Positions 1 through 8,631 of a DNA stretch of 36,533 bases are shown here, one piece after another. Positions within the stretch are counted from its first letter, which is position 1. Every line of letters starts with the position of its first letter. The notes under the pieces were generated by a model, which saw nothing but the letters and a program-made list of their open reading frames with translations, was not told where the DNA came from and ran no database searches. The stretch is from an uncultured Clostridia bacterium (GTDB lineage Bacteria > Bacillota_A > Clostridia > TANB77 > CAG-508). Both the position numbers and the translations under genes were made by a program. The DNA lies in assembly GCA_944390995.1 (NCBI GenBank), contig CALXSA010000011.1, forward strand, positions 1-36,533. Reading direction: 5' to 3'.

Positions 1-184
1 TGACATGACTTTTAATATTTCACATCACTTTTTACAAATTTTTTAAGAAAATTTACACAGTATTCTTGACAAGCTCTTGATACAGCCCTAACTGTATGAG
101 ATTTAAAACAGCCGGAATTGCAAGAAAAAAGAATGTGAAATTGAAATTTTAACTTGCGAGGTAGAGACACGAAAAAACTTTGAA

Positions 185-226
185 AAAGAGACAGGTCAAA
201 CTTTTCCAGCTTTGACCTGTCTCTTT
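185..226 (-). terminator. Intrinsic terminator after the acyl-CoA synthetase gene
   Basis: Two perfectly complementary 16-base arms (185-200 and 211-226) enclose a 10-base loop. On the minus strand the hairpin ends in a run of five T. It lies 9 bases past the stop codon of the minus-strand synthetase gene. The stem contains AGAGACAGGTCAAA, which resembles the core of the dispersed GGGACAGGTCTC repeats elsewhere in the window, so the terminator may derive from one. Confidence 0.7.
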
Positions 227-235
227 CCAAACACT

Positions 236-1951
236 CTAGCCTTCTATTTTCTTCATCTCCTCAAACCTCTTAACCTTTTGAGTTGTAGTCTTAATCATCG
301 GCTCATCAGTTATAATTAGATTCTTTATGTGCTTGTAATTTGCAAGTGTTGAATTTATTTTCTTAACATCCTTCCAAATAATATCTCTAAGCTCGTCTTC
401 AGAAATATCTCCATATTTTTCTTTTACATAGTCCTTGTTATACACAATTTTTGCAGATAGGACTAAATCATCGCCCTTTGGTGTGCCATACACCATATTT
501 TCGGCAACATAAGGAAGATTGCTTAAAAGTAGTTCTATTTCTTCTGGATAAATATTTTTTCCATTTTTTAACACTATAACATTTTTCTTTCTTCCAGTAA
601 TGAATAAGAAGCCATCCTTATCAATATATCCCAAATCTCCAGTATAGAACCAGCCGTCTTTTAAAACTTTTGCCGTTTCTTCAGGCATCTCATAATAGCC
701 AAGCATAACATTTGGCCCTTTTGCAACAATCTCTCCAATTCCTTCTTCATTTGGAGAATCTATTTTTATTTCCACTTCAGGTAGTGGCAAGCCCACAGAC
801 CCAAACTTTACACATTTTTCGTTCTCTGCTGTAAGAACTGGCGAGGTCTCAGTTAGACCATAGCCTTGCACTGCAAGAACACCAAAGTCATAAAAACCTT
901 GTGCAACATTCTTGTCAATTGCAGAAGCACCACTGATTACAAAGCGTATGTTGCCTCCTAAATTATCCAAAATTTGTTTAAATACTTTTCTTCTAATATC
1001 TATATTAAATTTTAGTAAAAAGCGACTAATAGAATTAGCGAACTTCAAAATTTTAGTTTTTCCCTGTTTTTCTACTTCAGCATATATTTTCTTGTACATT
1101 GCCTCTAGTAGAAGTGGAACACAAACGAAAACCGACACTTTGTATTCTTTTAAGTTTTCCTGAATATGCCTTAAACCATCGCAAAATACATTTGTAACCC
1201 CATCTGCTAATGCCAAAAGAAGAATAGTTGAGCCAAACGTGTGATGAAGTGGCAAAAATAGCATATTTACATCAGTATCATAAACCTTCTCAGCACAATT
1301 AATATTATATATTTCTGAAGCAATATTTTTGCTAGAAAGCATTACAGCCTTCGACATTGAAGTTGTACCAGAAGTAAAAATAATAGAAGCCACATCATCT
1401 GGGTTTACTTCGTGCTGCTCATAACGTGTATCTCCATTTTTAATAAGTTCTTTTCCCATAGAGACGAGGTCTGCCACAGTCTTAAACTCACCATTGCAAC
1501 TAGAATTCATACAAATAAACTCTTTTATTGCAGTATCGCTATTTTTTACTTTTCTGATGGTATCTGCATACTCATCTTCGAAAACAACAGCGTCCACCTT
1601 AGCCCTATCAAGTGAAAGTACAATCTCTTGCTCAGGTAAGCCTTTGTCCAAAGGAACAGTAACTCCCACGCCACATAAAATAGAAACAAAAGGAACTATC
1701 CATTCATATCTGTTCTTGCCAATAATAGCAATCTTTTTGTTCTCCAAGCCAAGCTCGATAAGAGCAGTTCCAAAAGCCCTAATCTCCTCTCCAAATTCAG
1801 TATAAGAAACATTAGTATAGCTAATTTCTCCATCATGTTTATTTTTAATAATAAAAGCATTATTGTTAGGATATTTTTTAATAGCACTATTAATATATTC
1901 TTTTATTGTGTCAAACTTCTCTGCTTCGTACAATTTGCGATAAGCCTTCAT
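236..1951 (-). CDS. AMP-binding long-chain acyl-CoA synthetase-like protein
   Basis: This 571-residue protein belongs to the ANL (adenylate-forming) superfamily, whose members activate a carboxylate with ATP and usually transfer it to CoA. Visible motifs are the P-loop-like SGTTSMSKAVM near residue 195, YGLTETSP, and the hinge and C-terminal block YTGDLGYIDKDG followed by GRKKNVIVLKNGKNIYPEE. The length and motif order fit long-chain fatty-acid-CoA ligases. The usual proline before the P-loop lysine is a serine, as in some clostridial homologues. The frame also opens at a TTG at 1957, but AGGAGG (minus strand, 1964-1959) sits 7 bases before the ATG at 1951, so that start is chosen. The acyl substrate cannot be read from the sequence. 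It is monocistronic and diverges from the macroglobulin gene. Confidence 0.88.
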   Translation of the reverse strand: MKAYRKLYEAEKFDTIKEYINSAIKKYPNNNAFIIKNKHDGEISYTNVSYTEFGEEIRAFGTALIELGLENKKIAIIGKNRYEWIVPFVSILCGVGVTVPLDKGLPEQEIVLSLDRAKVDAVVFEDEYADTIRKVKNSDTAIKEFICMNSSCNGEFKTVADLVSMGKELIKNGDTRYEQHEVNPDDVASIIFTSGTTSMSKAVMLSSKNIASEIYNINCAEKVYDTDVNMLFLPLHHTFGSTILLLALADGVTNVFCDGLRHIQENLKEYKVSVFVCVPLLLEAMYKKIYAEVEKQGKTKILKFANSISRFLLKFNIDIRRKVFKQILDNLGGNIRFVISGASAIDKNVAQGFYDFGVLAVQGYGLTETSPVLTAENEKCVKFGSVGLPLPEVEIKIDSPNEEGIGEIVAKGPNVMLGYYEMPEETAKVLKDGWFYTGDLGYIDKDGFLFITGRKKNVIVLKNGKNIYPEEIELLLSNLPYVAENMVYGTPKGDDLVLSAKIVYNKDYVKEKYGDISEDELRDIIWKDVKKINSTLANYKHIKNLIITDEPMIKTTTQKVKRFEEMKKIEG

Positions 1952-2034
1952 ACACAATCCTCCTACAAAATAATCTCTACAAAGTCTAACACAGATTAGT
2001 TAAATTATCAATCTAAGTGAACGCCTGGTCTAAA

Positions 2035-2101
2035 TTTCGTTTTGGGGACAGGTCTCGCAGCGAAATTTTTTTCGCCAAAGAGACCTGTCCCCAAAACGAA
2101 A
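2035..2101. repeat. Dispersed palindromic repeat, family A, copy 1
   Basis: Perfect 22-base inverted arms (2035-2056 and 2080-2101) carry the core TTTTGGGGACAGGTCTC. The centre contains a smaller palindrome, GCGAAA then TTTCGC. The element lies between the divergent synthetase and macroglobulin genes. It supplies a false in-frame extension that makes the macroglobulin frame appear to begin at 2017. Related copies occur near 7232-7305, 16939-17040 and 21183-21212. Confidence 0.8.
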
Positions 2102-2115
2102 AAATTTACAAACCA

Positions 2116-2144
2116 TTGTATTTTCTTGCCCGCTATGTTAATAT
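2116..2144 (+). promoter_or_regulatory. Candidate sigma-A promoter for the macroglobulin gene
   Basis: TTGTAT at 2116-2121 and TAATAT at 2139-2144 are separated by 17 bases. They lie just after the family A repeat and about 40 bases before the chosen start at 2182. The match is by eye only. Confidence 0.45.
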
Positions 2145-2181
2145 TAGTAATATAGAGATAAAAGGGGAAAGGGGTTTTATT

Positions 2182-5100
2182 ATGAAGAAAAAAGTCGCAA
2201 AATGTCTGCTATTGGTAGCTTTTATAGTGATAGTCATTATAGCTATTGCAAGCACATACAAATGGATTGTGTGTGGAAACCAATACATAACAATAAGTAC
2301 ATCTAACAAAGCGTTTGCTAATAGCGACTTAAGTGTTTCTGTTATAGCACAGGAAAATGGAGCCTATTTAGAAACAGAAACCAAAATTACTCTTTTAGAT
2401 TCGGACGGAAAGAAAGTAAAAAATGCTGAAGTATCATATGACGGAAACAATGCAACTATAAAGGTTCCGGATGTTGAAGCAGGAAACTATCTTATAGAGG
2501 CAAAGGTTTCTAGTGAGGCAGGGAAGGATACTGTTGAAAAACAAATTTACATTGCTGGTGGCAATCAAGAAAATGTTACAATTACCTTGGATAAGGGCAT
2601 ATACAAACCTGGCGATACAGTGAATTTCAGGGCATTGCTTACAAACAAGGACAATGATGCGCCAGTGCAGAAAGAGGCCAACATTTGCATTTATGATGGA
2701 AATGACAACAAAGTTTACAACGAGACCGTAAATGCGTCAGAATATGGAATTATGAGTGGAACTTTCACATTGGCAGATGAGGTTAATAGTGGAATTTACA
2801 AATTGGTTGTAAAGACGAACACAAATGAGACTACTAAACAATTTAAAGTAAACCCATATGTAACTCCAAAATATGAAATAAAAGTTGACTTTGACAAGGA
2901 AAGCTATTTAGTTGGGGATACTGCTAAAATTAGTTTGAGCGCAGATTATTTTTTCGGTGAACCAGTTTCAAATGCACAATATACAGTATATATAAATGAC
3001 GAGAAATACAAAGACGTAGTCGCAAGTGAAGATGGCGAGGCGAGTGTAGAATATAAAATACCAGAGGCGAAAGAATACACAGTAAAGGTAGAGGCTACAG
3101 ATTCGTCAAACTACTTTGCAGAGGAAACAGGCAGTTTTGCAGCTGGTACAGATTTGTTTGAAATAGAGCTTCTTCCAGAGTATGGAAAATTGGTGAGTGG
3201 CAAACAAAACAATGTATATGTATTTACTAAAGATGCTGAAGGCAAACCTGTAAAAGCATATGTGACAATAACTTCAAACGAGTTTACAAAACAAATTGCT
3301 ACTGATGATAATGGCGTAGGAATGTTCACGATAGACATAGGTAATTTGACAAATGTAGATAGCAATGGTAGATTTATCATACAAAGTAATGATTATAACT
3401 CAAAAGTGTTTAATATAACCGCAGAAAACATGGACGGAGAGACTGTACAAAAAAGTATGTACTTATCAGTTGAGAGCAGGGACTTATTACTTTCTACTGA
3501 CAAGGTAAAATATGAACAGGGAGAAGATATTAAGTTAAACGTTACTTCTTCAATAGGCAATACGAAAAATATTTACTTTTTCAAAAATGACAAGCTACTA
3601 AAAATGATTAGTACAGATTCTTCAGATACAACAACTAATTTAGGAGATGTGTATGGAGTTGTTGATGTATATGTGACAAGTCAAAATGGAAATGCTATGA
3701 GCGACTTTACAACTTCAAGTTCTGTAGATTTGAGTAATAGCTATAGACCAACTACAAATACAAATTCATACAAGAGAACAATATTTATAAAGCCAGCTAA
3801 AGCTTTAAATATAGCAATAAACACGGACAAGCAAGAATATGCACCGGGCGATAATATTTCAATTTCATTTGGCACTACAGATGAAGGTGGCAATAGTGTA
3901 GACAGCGCTTTGCTTGTAAGCATGCTAGATAATTCTGTGCTAAATTTAGCAGATAATGATATTTCAATTGATAATATTAAGCTTGCATTATCTGACATAT
4001 CATTCTCAAATGAGCTAGATGCAGCTACACTATATTCATGTATTGTAGATGATAATTCTGAACAAACTATGATGGGACTTTTACTAAAACAAAATAGCCG
4101 AGATGTTAATATTTCAGAGACGAGACTATCTAATAGTGACGAAAAGGAAAATTCGGCGATAACAGCAGTATTATTAATAATAGATATTGCAATTATTGTT
4201 TTGCTATATTTGTGTGTTAAATTCCCTAAGTTTAGGAATGTAATGAAACACATTTTGAATGTGGTAATATTAGCAGCAGCAACTTCGATTCTTGTGGTAT
4301 CAATAGCAGAAGCAATATCGTGGAGAGTTGTAAACGATTATGGCTGGTGGTTTGTAGGAATTACGTCAGCTGCTTGTTTGATAGTGTACATATTATGGTT
4401 ATCAAAACTAGAAAAAAAGATTTCAAGAACCTCGATTTCAGTGCTACTAACGACTATAATATTAATACTTTCAATATTCTTAATAACGGTATTTGATATT
4501 AATATTTTCATATTGATACTAATAGCTGTATTAATAATTCTAGCATTAGTAATACTTGCGAAAATAAACGAGCATAAAAAACTAAAAATAGACAAGTATG
4601 TAAGAAAAATTGGAAATGAAGTTATATACATTTGTAAGTACATAGGCGCATTTGTGATTTCTGCAATAATTGGAGCACTTGTACAAGGAATAATAGGCAT
4701 ATATCCAATCGCTGTACCTATAACTATAGTTGGCACATACTTCTTCAACTATCTATTTAATAAAGTGGGCAAAGAAGAAAAACTAGAAACAGCAGCGCAG
4801 ACTAAAACGAATAGACCATACAGCTTGTATATTTTAGTGGCACTTGCTCTAGTGGGAGTTATTGCAATAGGATATTTTATAATTAATGCTATGGCTCAAA
4901 CGGCTACTCTAGGTGGAGATATAATGGACTCAACAGACATGAGCGAACCATCAATAGGCTATGGCTCAGATATTGCTGATGACTTATTTTCATCAAGCTC
5001 AGCGGATACTTCTCAATCTGCTTCCGGTTCTGACGGAATAAGCTCAATCATACAAGGAGCAGAAGACTTCTTGGCAGGTAGAGAAGAAAATTCAACAATA

Positions 5101-7230
5101 GGAAGCCAAGAAATTACTGAGGGAGAAACGAATGCAACTGAAGTAGAAACTGTGGTTGATGACAATATAAGAAATGTATTTTTAGAGAGCATGTGCTTTG
5201 TTCCAGAATTAGTAACAAGCAATGGAAATGCGAAATTAGACTTGGAATTAAGCGATAATATAACAACATGGACAATTCAAACAGTAGGAAATACAAAAGA
5301 CGGAAAAGTTGGTTATGGAGTATTAGACAATGTAAGAGTATTCAAAGAATTTTTCGTTGACTTCGAACTCCCAACAAATTTGATTAAAGGAGACAAAGTA
5401 AGCATTCCAGTAACAGTTTACAACTATGCAGATAGAGAGCTTACTACAACTCTAAAAATAACTGAAGCAGACTGGCTTACGCTAAGAGGAGACAACAACA
5501 TTAGAGTTACCATCGACCCAGAAAAAACAGAAATGGTATATGTACCAATCACCATAACGGAAACTGGCAGTCAAAAATTTAGAGTTGAGGCTTCAAATAA
5601 TTCTGTAGAGGATATTGTAGAGAAGGAGCTTAATATATCACCTAAAGGATATAAAGTAGAAAAAGTTGTATCTACAGGAAGTTTGGAAAATGACGTGTCT
5701 GAAGATATATTAATATTAGATGACATAGTAGAAAGCACAGGAAGTGCAAAAATTAAGATATATGCAAGCACAATGGCACAAACAATAGAAGGAATGGAAA
5801 ACATTTTCAGAATGCCAACAGGTTGCTTTGAGCAAATTTCTTCTAGCCTATATCCAAATATTCTAGCACTAAAATACTTAGAAGATAACGGCATTGTAAA
5901 CGAAGAACTAAAAACAAAAGCAATGAACTATATTTCTTCAGGATACCAAAAACTTCTAACATATGAAGTTAAAGGAGAAAGCGGAGGATATTCGCTATAT
6001 GGACGTTCTCCAGCAGAAACAGTGCTTACAGCATATGGTTTAATGCAGCTTACAGACCTAAAAGAAGTGTACGATGTGGATGAAGCGGTAATTAGCAAAA
6101 TGACAGACTTCCTATATGGAAAGCAAAATGCAAATGGCTCATTTACAATAACCGGATATAATGTGGCAGGTTTGGGCACGAGAGAAGGCTTTGCATTAAA
6201 TGCATATATTACATGGGCTCTATCTGAAAGCGACCCAAGCAATGAAAAATTGGCTAGGTCAATCGAGTATCTAAAAGGTGAGCTCGACAATGTGGATGAT
6301 AATTACACATTAGCATTAATTGCAAATGCGTTGGCAAATGTGGAAGATAGTACAGCAACAGATGTATTAAATAGATTGGCAAATAGCATAAACATAGACG
6401 GAAATAATGGATATATTACTTCTAGCGTAAGAGACTATTATGGCTCAAGAGGAAACGCGCAAACAATTCAAACAGCAGCACTAACTTCAATAGCGCTATC
6501 TAAGACCTCAACTAATATGGACGCAAACAAACTATTAGTGAATTACTTGATTAGCCAAAAAGATACACAAGGAACATGGCACTCTACACAAGCTACAATA
6601 ATGGCGCTTAAGGCAATAAACGAATTGAACGAGAAAAACAATTTGAAGAACCAAACGATTACTGTAAGAGTAAATGAAGAAGAACAGAAAATAGAAATAA
6701 AAGACAACCCACTAGAATACTACGAAGTGACTTTTAGTAATTTAGGAAAAGAGAATAAATTGAACATTGACATCGAAAAGGGCAGTGCGTATTATGAGGT
6801 TGTAGAAGAATACTATATACCATATGAAAAAGTAGAAACAGCAGAAGATAAATTGGAGGTAACCGTTGAGGCAGATGGAAACTTAAAGGTAAATGACATA
6901 CTAGAAGCAAACATAAAAGTAGTAAATAGAAGTGATGAAGCAATTTACAACGGAATGGTAACAATAAATATTCCACAAGGCTTTACAGTTCAAGAAGAAA
7001 GCTTGATGGAATTAGAAACATCGGGCAAAATTGAGAAATATGAAATGTCATATACGACAATCAATCTATACCTAAGAGACTTTGCTGTAAGCCAAATGCT
7101 TGACTTAGACATTGGGTTTAGAGCAGCATATCCAGTAGATGTCACAGGCTTATCAGTTAGAGCATATGACTACTACAACCCGGAAATTGAAGGAAAAGCA
7201 ATGCCAATGCATGTTGTAGTGGAAGATTAG
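2182..7230 (+). CDS. Alpha-2-macroglobulin family protein with central multi-membrane domain
   Basis: This 1682-residue surface protein resembles bacterial alpha-2-macroglobulins, which trap proteases through a Cys-Gln thioester. It starts with a membrane anchor (residues about 8-28). Macroglobulin-type beta domains follow (YKPGDTVNFRA near 140). About eight hydrophobic segments lie between residues 657 and 905. After a Ser/Glu-rich linker come an A2M-type domain (ITTWTIQTVG) and the thioester site GCFEQ with Cys1215 and Gln1218. The C-terminal part is an alpha-alpha-like thioester domain and a receptor-binding-like end. The anchor plus an even number of central helices would leave both soluble halves outside the cell. 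The start is the ATG at 2182 behind GGGGAAAGGGG; the frame upstream is repeat DNA. No pbpC, the usual partner of bacterial macroglobulins, is nearby. Confidence 0.88.
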   Translation: MKKKVAKCLLLVAFIVIVIIAIASTYKWIVCGNQYITISTSNKAFANSDLSVSVIAQENGAYLETETKITLLDSDGKKVKNAEVSYDGNNATIKVPDVEAGNYLIEAKVSSEAGKDTVEKQIYIAGGNQENVTITLDKGIYKPGDTVNFRALLTNKDNDAPVQKEANICIYDGNDNKVYNETVNASEYGIMSGTFTLADEVNSGIYKLVVKTNTNETTKQFKVNPYVTPKYEIKVDFDKESYLVGDTAKISLSADYFFGEPVSNAQYTVYINDEKYKDVVASEDGEASVEYKIPEAKEYTVKVEATDSSNYFAEETGSFAAGTDLFEIELLPEYGKLVSGKQNNVYVFTKDAEGKPVKAYVTITSNEFTKQIATDDNGVGMFTIDIGNLTNVDSNGRFIIQSNDYNSKVFNITAENMDGETVQKSMYLSVESRDLLLSTDKVKYEQGEDIKLNVTSSIGNTKNIYFFKNDKLLKMISTDSSDTTTNLGDVYGVVDVYVTSQNGNAMSDFTTSSSVDLSNSYRPTTNTNSYKRTIFIKPAKALNIAINTDKQEYAPGDNISISFGTTDEGGNSVDSALLVSMLDNSVLNLADNDISIDNIKLALSDISFSNELDAATLYSCIVDDNSEQTMMGLLLKQNSRDVNISETRLSNSDEKENSAITAVLLIIDIAIIVLLYLCVKFPKFRNVMKHILNVVILAAATSILVVSIAEAISWRVVNDYGWWFVGITSAACLIVYILWLSKLEKKISRTSISVLLTTIILILSIFLITVFDINIFILILIAVLIILALVILAKINEHKKLKIDKYVRKIGNEVIYICKYIGAFVISAIIGALVQGIIGIYPIAVPITIVGTYFFNYLFNKVGKEEKLETAAQTKTNRPYSLYILVALALVGVIAIGYFIINAMAQTATLGGDIMDSTDMSEPSIGYGSDIADDLFSSSSADTSQSASGSDGISSIIQGAEDFLAGREENSTIGSQEITEGETNATEVETVVDDNIRNVFLESMCFVPELVTSNGNAKLDLELSDNITTWTIQTVGNTKDGKVGYGVLDNVRVFKEFFVDFELPTNLIKGDKVSIPVTVYNYADRELTTTLKITEADWLTLRGDNNIRVTIDPEKTEMVYVPITITETGSQKFRVEASNNSVEDIVEKELNISPKGYKVEKVVSTGSLENDVSEDILILDDIVESTGSAKIKIYASTMAQTIEGMENIFRMPTGCFEQISSSLYPNILALKYLEDNGIVNEELKTKAMNYISSGYQKLLTYEVKGESGGYSLYGRSPAETVLTAYGLMQLTDLKEVYDVDEAVISKMTDFLYGKQNANGSFTITGYNVAGLGTREGFALNAYITWALSESDPSNEKLARSIEYLKGELDNVDDNYTLALIANALANVEDSTATDVLNRLANSINIDGNNGYITSSVRDYYGSRGNAQTIQTAALTSIALSKTSTNMDANKLLVNYLISQKDTQGTWHSTQATIMALKAINELNEKNNLKNQTITVRVNEEEQKIEIKDNPLEYYEVTFSNLGKENKLNIDIEKGSAYYEVVEEYYIPYEKVETAEDKLEVTVEADGNLKVNDILEANIKVVNRSDEAIYNGMVTINIPQGFTVQEESLMELETSGKIEKYEMSYTTINLYLRDFAVSQMLDLDIGFRAAYPVDVTGLSVRAYDYYNPEIEGKAMPMHVVVED

Positions 7231-7231
7231 A

Positions 7232-7305
7232 ATTCGCTGGGAGATGTGTCCCAAAAACGAAAAAAATTTCGTTGTGAGACCTGTCCCCAAAACGAAAAAG
7301 CGAAT
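7232..7305. repeat. Dispersed palindromic repeat, family A, degenerate copy 2
   Basis: The copy begins right after the macroglobulin stop codon. Its ends are ATTCGCT (7232-7238) and AGCGAAT (7299-7305). Inside lie a degraded left arm (GGGAGATGTGTCCC) and an intact right arm (GAGACCTGTCCCCAAAACGAAA). It may also act as a hairpin at the 3' end of the macroglobulin transcript, though no T run follows. Confidence 0.7.
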
Positions 7306-7318
7306 AGAATGAAAAAAT

Positions 7319-7356
7319 AAGCATATACATATATCAAGAGAGGTATGTATATGCTT
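7319..7356 (+). promoter_or_regulatory. Hairpin enclosing the ribosome site and start of the amidase gene
   Basis: Perfect 13-base arms AAGCATATACATA (7319-7331) and TATGTATATGCTT (7344-7356) flank a 12-base loop. The loop holds the likely ribosome site GAGAGG (7338-7343), and the chosen ATG (7351) lies in the 3' arm. If it forms in RNA it could control access to the start codon. That function is inference. Confidence 0.45.
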
Positions 7357-8085
7357 ATTTTAAGTAGAAAAAGAATATTAATTATGACGTGTTTAGTGTT
7401 TGTTTCACTGTATGCATTTTCATTCAAAATTGCAAACAACATGGTAAATATAGAAGGAACAGAAAAGACCGTTGCAACTGTGTCTACACCTGTATCTAAT
7501 AAAGTGGTAGTGGTAGATGCACGGTCATGGACTTCCTGACCGGGCGGCTCATCAAGTAGTAGCGGTGTAACTGAAGCTGAAATAAACCTAGAAATTGCAT
7601 TGAAATTGCAGCGACTACTAGAGCAAAGTGGTTGTACAGTTTTATTAACACGTTCTGACGAAAATGCTATTTATGATGCAGAGAGTAGCAGCATAAGAGA
7701 GAAGAAAGTATCTGACATGCACAATAGAGTAAAAATTGGCAATAACTCTAGTGCAGACGCATTTGTATCAATACACCTTAATAAAATAGCAGAAACGCAA
7801 TATGATGGATGGCAAACATTTTATAAAAAAGGAAATGAAGACAGCAAAACACTTGCAACAATGATACAAAATAACTTGAATGATGCAATACAAAAGGAAA
7901 ATGATAGAACACCAGCTCAGTTAAATACAGTGTACTTAATGAAATATGTAGAGATACCAATAACAATAGTGGAATGCGGCTTTTTATCTAACCCGGCAGA
8001 AGCGCAGCTACTTCAAACAGATGAATACCAAGATAAGTTGGCATGGGGAATTTACAATGGCATCAATGATTATTTCAATAGATGA
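7351..8085 (+). pseudogene. cwlD: Broken N-acetylmuramoyl-L-alanine amidase, CwlD-like
   Basis: The frame encodes an Amidase_3 zinc enzyme with one N-terminal membrane segment, the size and layout of CwlD, which removes stem peptides so that muramic-lactam can form in spore cortex. Later signatures are intact: TEAEINL with a metal-binding Glu, FVSIHLNK with a metal-binding His, and IVECGFLSNP with the catalytic Glu. The first motif is destroyed. Reading gives VVVVDARSWTS then TGA (7537-7539). Removing the C at 7522 and two bases within 7541-7545 restores VDAGHGLPDGG and keeps the downstream frame. The three extra bases cancel overall, yet the stop and loss of the GHG histidine should abolish activity. 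It may be true decay or a base-calling error. The ATG at 7351 is chosen because GAGAGG lies 7 bases upstream. Confidence 0.75.
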
Positions 8086-8093
8086 TTGTTACA

Positions 8094-8209
8094 CTATCTT
8101 TGATTTTGTGTAAAACAACAATGCTACTATCTTTGATTTTGTGCAAATTTATAGTATAACTATCCTTGAATTTGTGCAAAATAAACCTTGAACTATCTTT
8201 GATTTTGTG
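8094..8209. repeat. Four direct repeats of 17 bp at an exact 33-bp period
   Basis: The unit CTATCTTTGATTTTGTG occurs at 8094-8110, 8127-8143 and 8193-8209, with a two-mismatch copy at 8160-8176. All starts are exactly 33 bases apart, and the 16-base intervals are unrelated to one another. The array begins 8 bases past the amidase stop. Regularly spaced short repeats like this resemble the multiple transposase-binding repeats at ends of IS21-family elements or a cooperative protein-binding array. No transposase is present. The repeats are too short for CRISPR. Confidence 0.8.
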
Positions 8210-8251
8210 ATAAAAATTACAAAATATCTAGTCAAATGAGGCAAAATATGG

Positions 8252-8287
8252 TATAATAATTATTACAGTCATTTGACTGTAATAATT
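8252..8287 (+). promoter_or_regulatory. Candidate promoter -10 and palindrome before the 50-residue peptide gene
   Basis: TATAAT lies at 8252-8257; the matching -35 is weak. It abuts a perfect inverted repeat with 13-base arms (8258-8270 and 8275-8287) around ATTT. Transcription would start inside the palindrome, so it could be an operator or a stabilising 5' hairpin. The ribosome site follows 3 bases later. Confidence 0.5.
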
Positions 8288-8305
8288 ACGAGGAGGAAAC
8301 TCAAC

Positions 8306-8458
8306 ATGAAGAAGCATCTAGCCGTAATGGCACTCGTAGGAGCCGCCGCTTTGATGGTGGTAACAATTGCTTACGCTGTAAGCAACAGAGAGTACTTAGA
8401 AAGGAGTCTAGAGAATTATAAGAAAATTTATGGTTCCGATGAGAACTTGTTCATCTAA
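8306..8458 (+). CDS. Small secreted or membrane peptide, 50 residues
   Basis: The ATG at 8306 follows a strong AGGAGG (8291-8296). The peptide has two Lys and one His near its N terminus, a hydrophobic stretch from about residue 5 to 24 (LAVMALVGAAALMVVTIAYA), and a charged tail NREYLERSLENYKKIYGSDE. It could be a single-pass membrane peptide or, if cleaved after AYA, a secreted peptide of about 26 residues. The frame is open upstream to 8273, but that part lies in the palindrome and lacks a ribosome site. Its own promoter, palindrome and terminator suggest a real monocistronic gene. No family recognised. Confidence 0.65.
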   Translation: MKKHLAVMALVGAAALMVVTIAYAVSNREYLERSLENYKKIYGSDENLFI

Positions 8459-8469
8459 GTACTACAATT

Positions 8470-8498
8470 AGCACATGGCTTTAAGCCATGTGCTTTAA
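8470..8498 (+). terminator. Hairpin terminator after the small peptide gene
   Basis: AGCACATGGC (8470-8479) pairs with GCCATGTGCT (8485-8494) around a TTTAA loop, followed by a short T run and then A. It lies 12 bases past the peptide stop. The T tract is short, so termination may be incomplete. Confidence 0.6.
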
Positions 8499-8631
8499 AA
8501 AATGCAAAAAAGTTTAGTACGCTGTGCAAAACAAAAATAAAAAAATTCAAAAATTTAACTAAAAATTGAATATTTTTCACACTTCTTGGCAAAAATATGT
8601 AAAAAGGCATATGAGCAAGGAGTGTATTTTT

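Noticed and set aside
12..230. 72-residue minus-strand frame upstream of the window's first gene
   Set aside because: Its first codons lie in the terminator hairpin, there is no ribosome site, and the composition is not protein-like.
2017..2181. N-terminal extension of the macroglobulin frame
   Set aside because: It is translated from the palindromic repeat and lacks a ribosome site; the ATG at 2182 has one and begins a proper membrane anchor.
7600..8085. Separate short amidase gene starting at a TTG at 7600
   Set aside because: It lacks the first metal motif and the membrane anchor, has no ribosome site, and is in frame with the upstream part, so it is the rest of the broken gene.
8094..8209. 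CRISPR-like array of four repeats
   Set aside because: Repeats are only 17 bp and spacers 16 bp, one copy is degenerate, there is no leader-like structure and no cas gene in the window.
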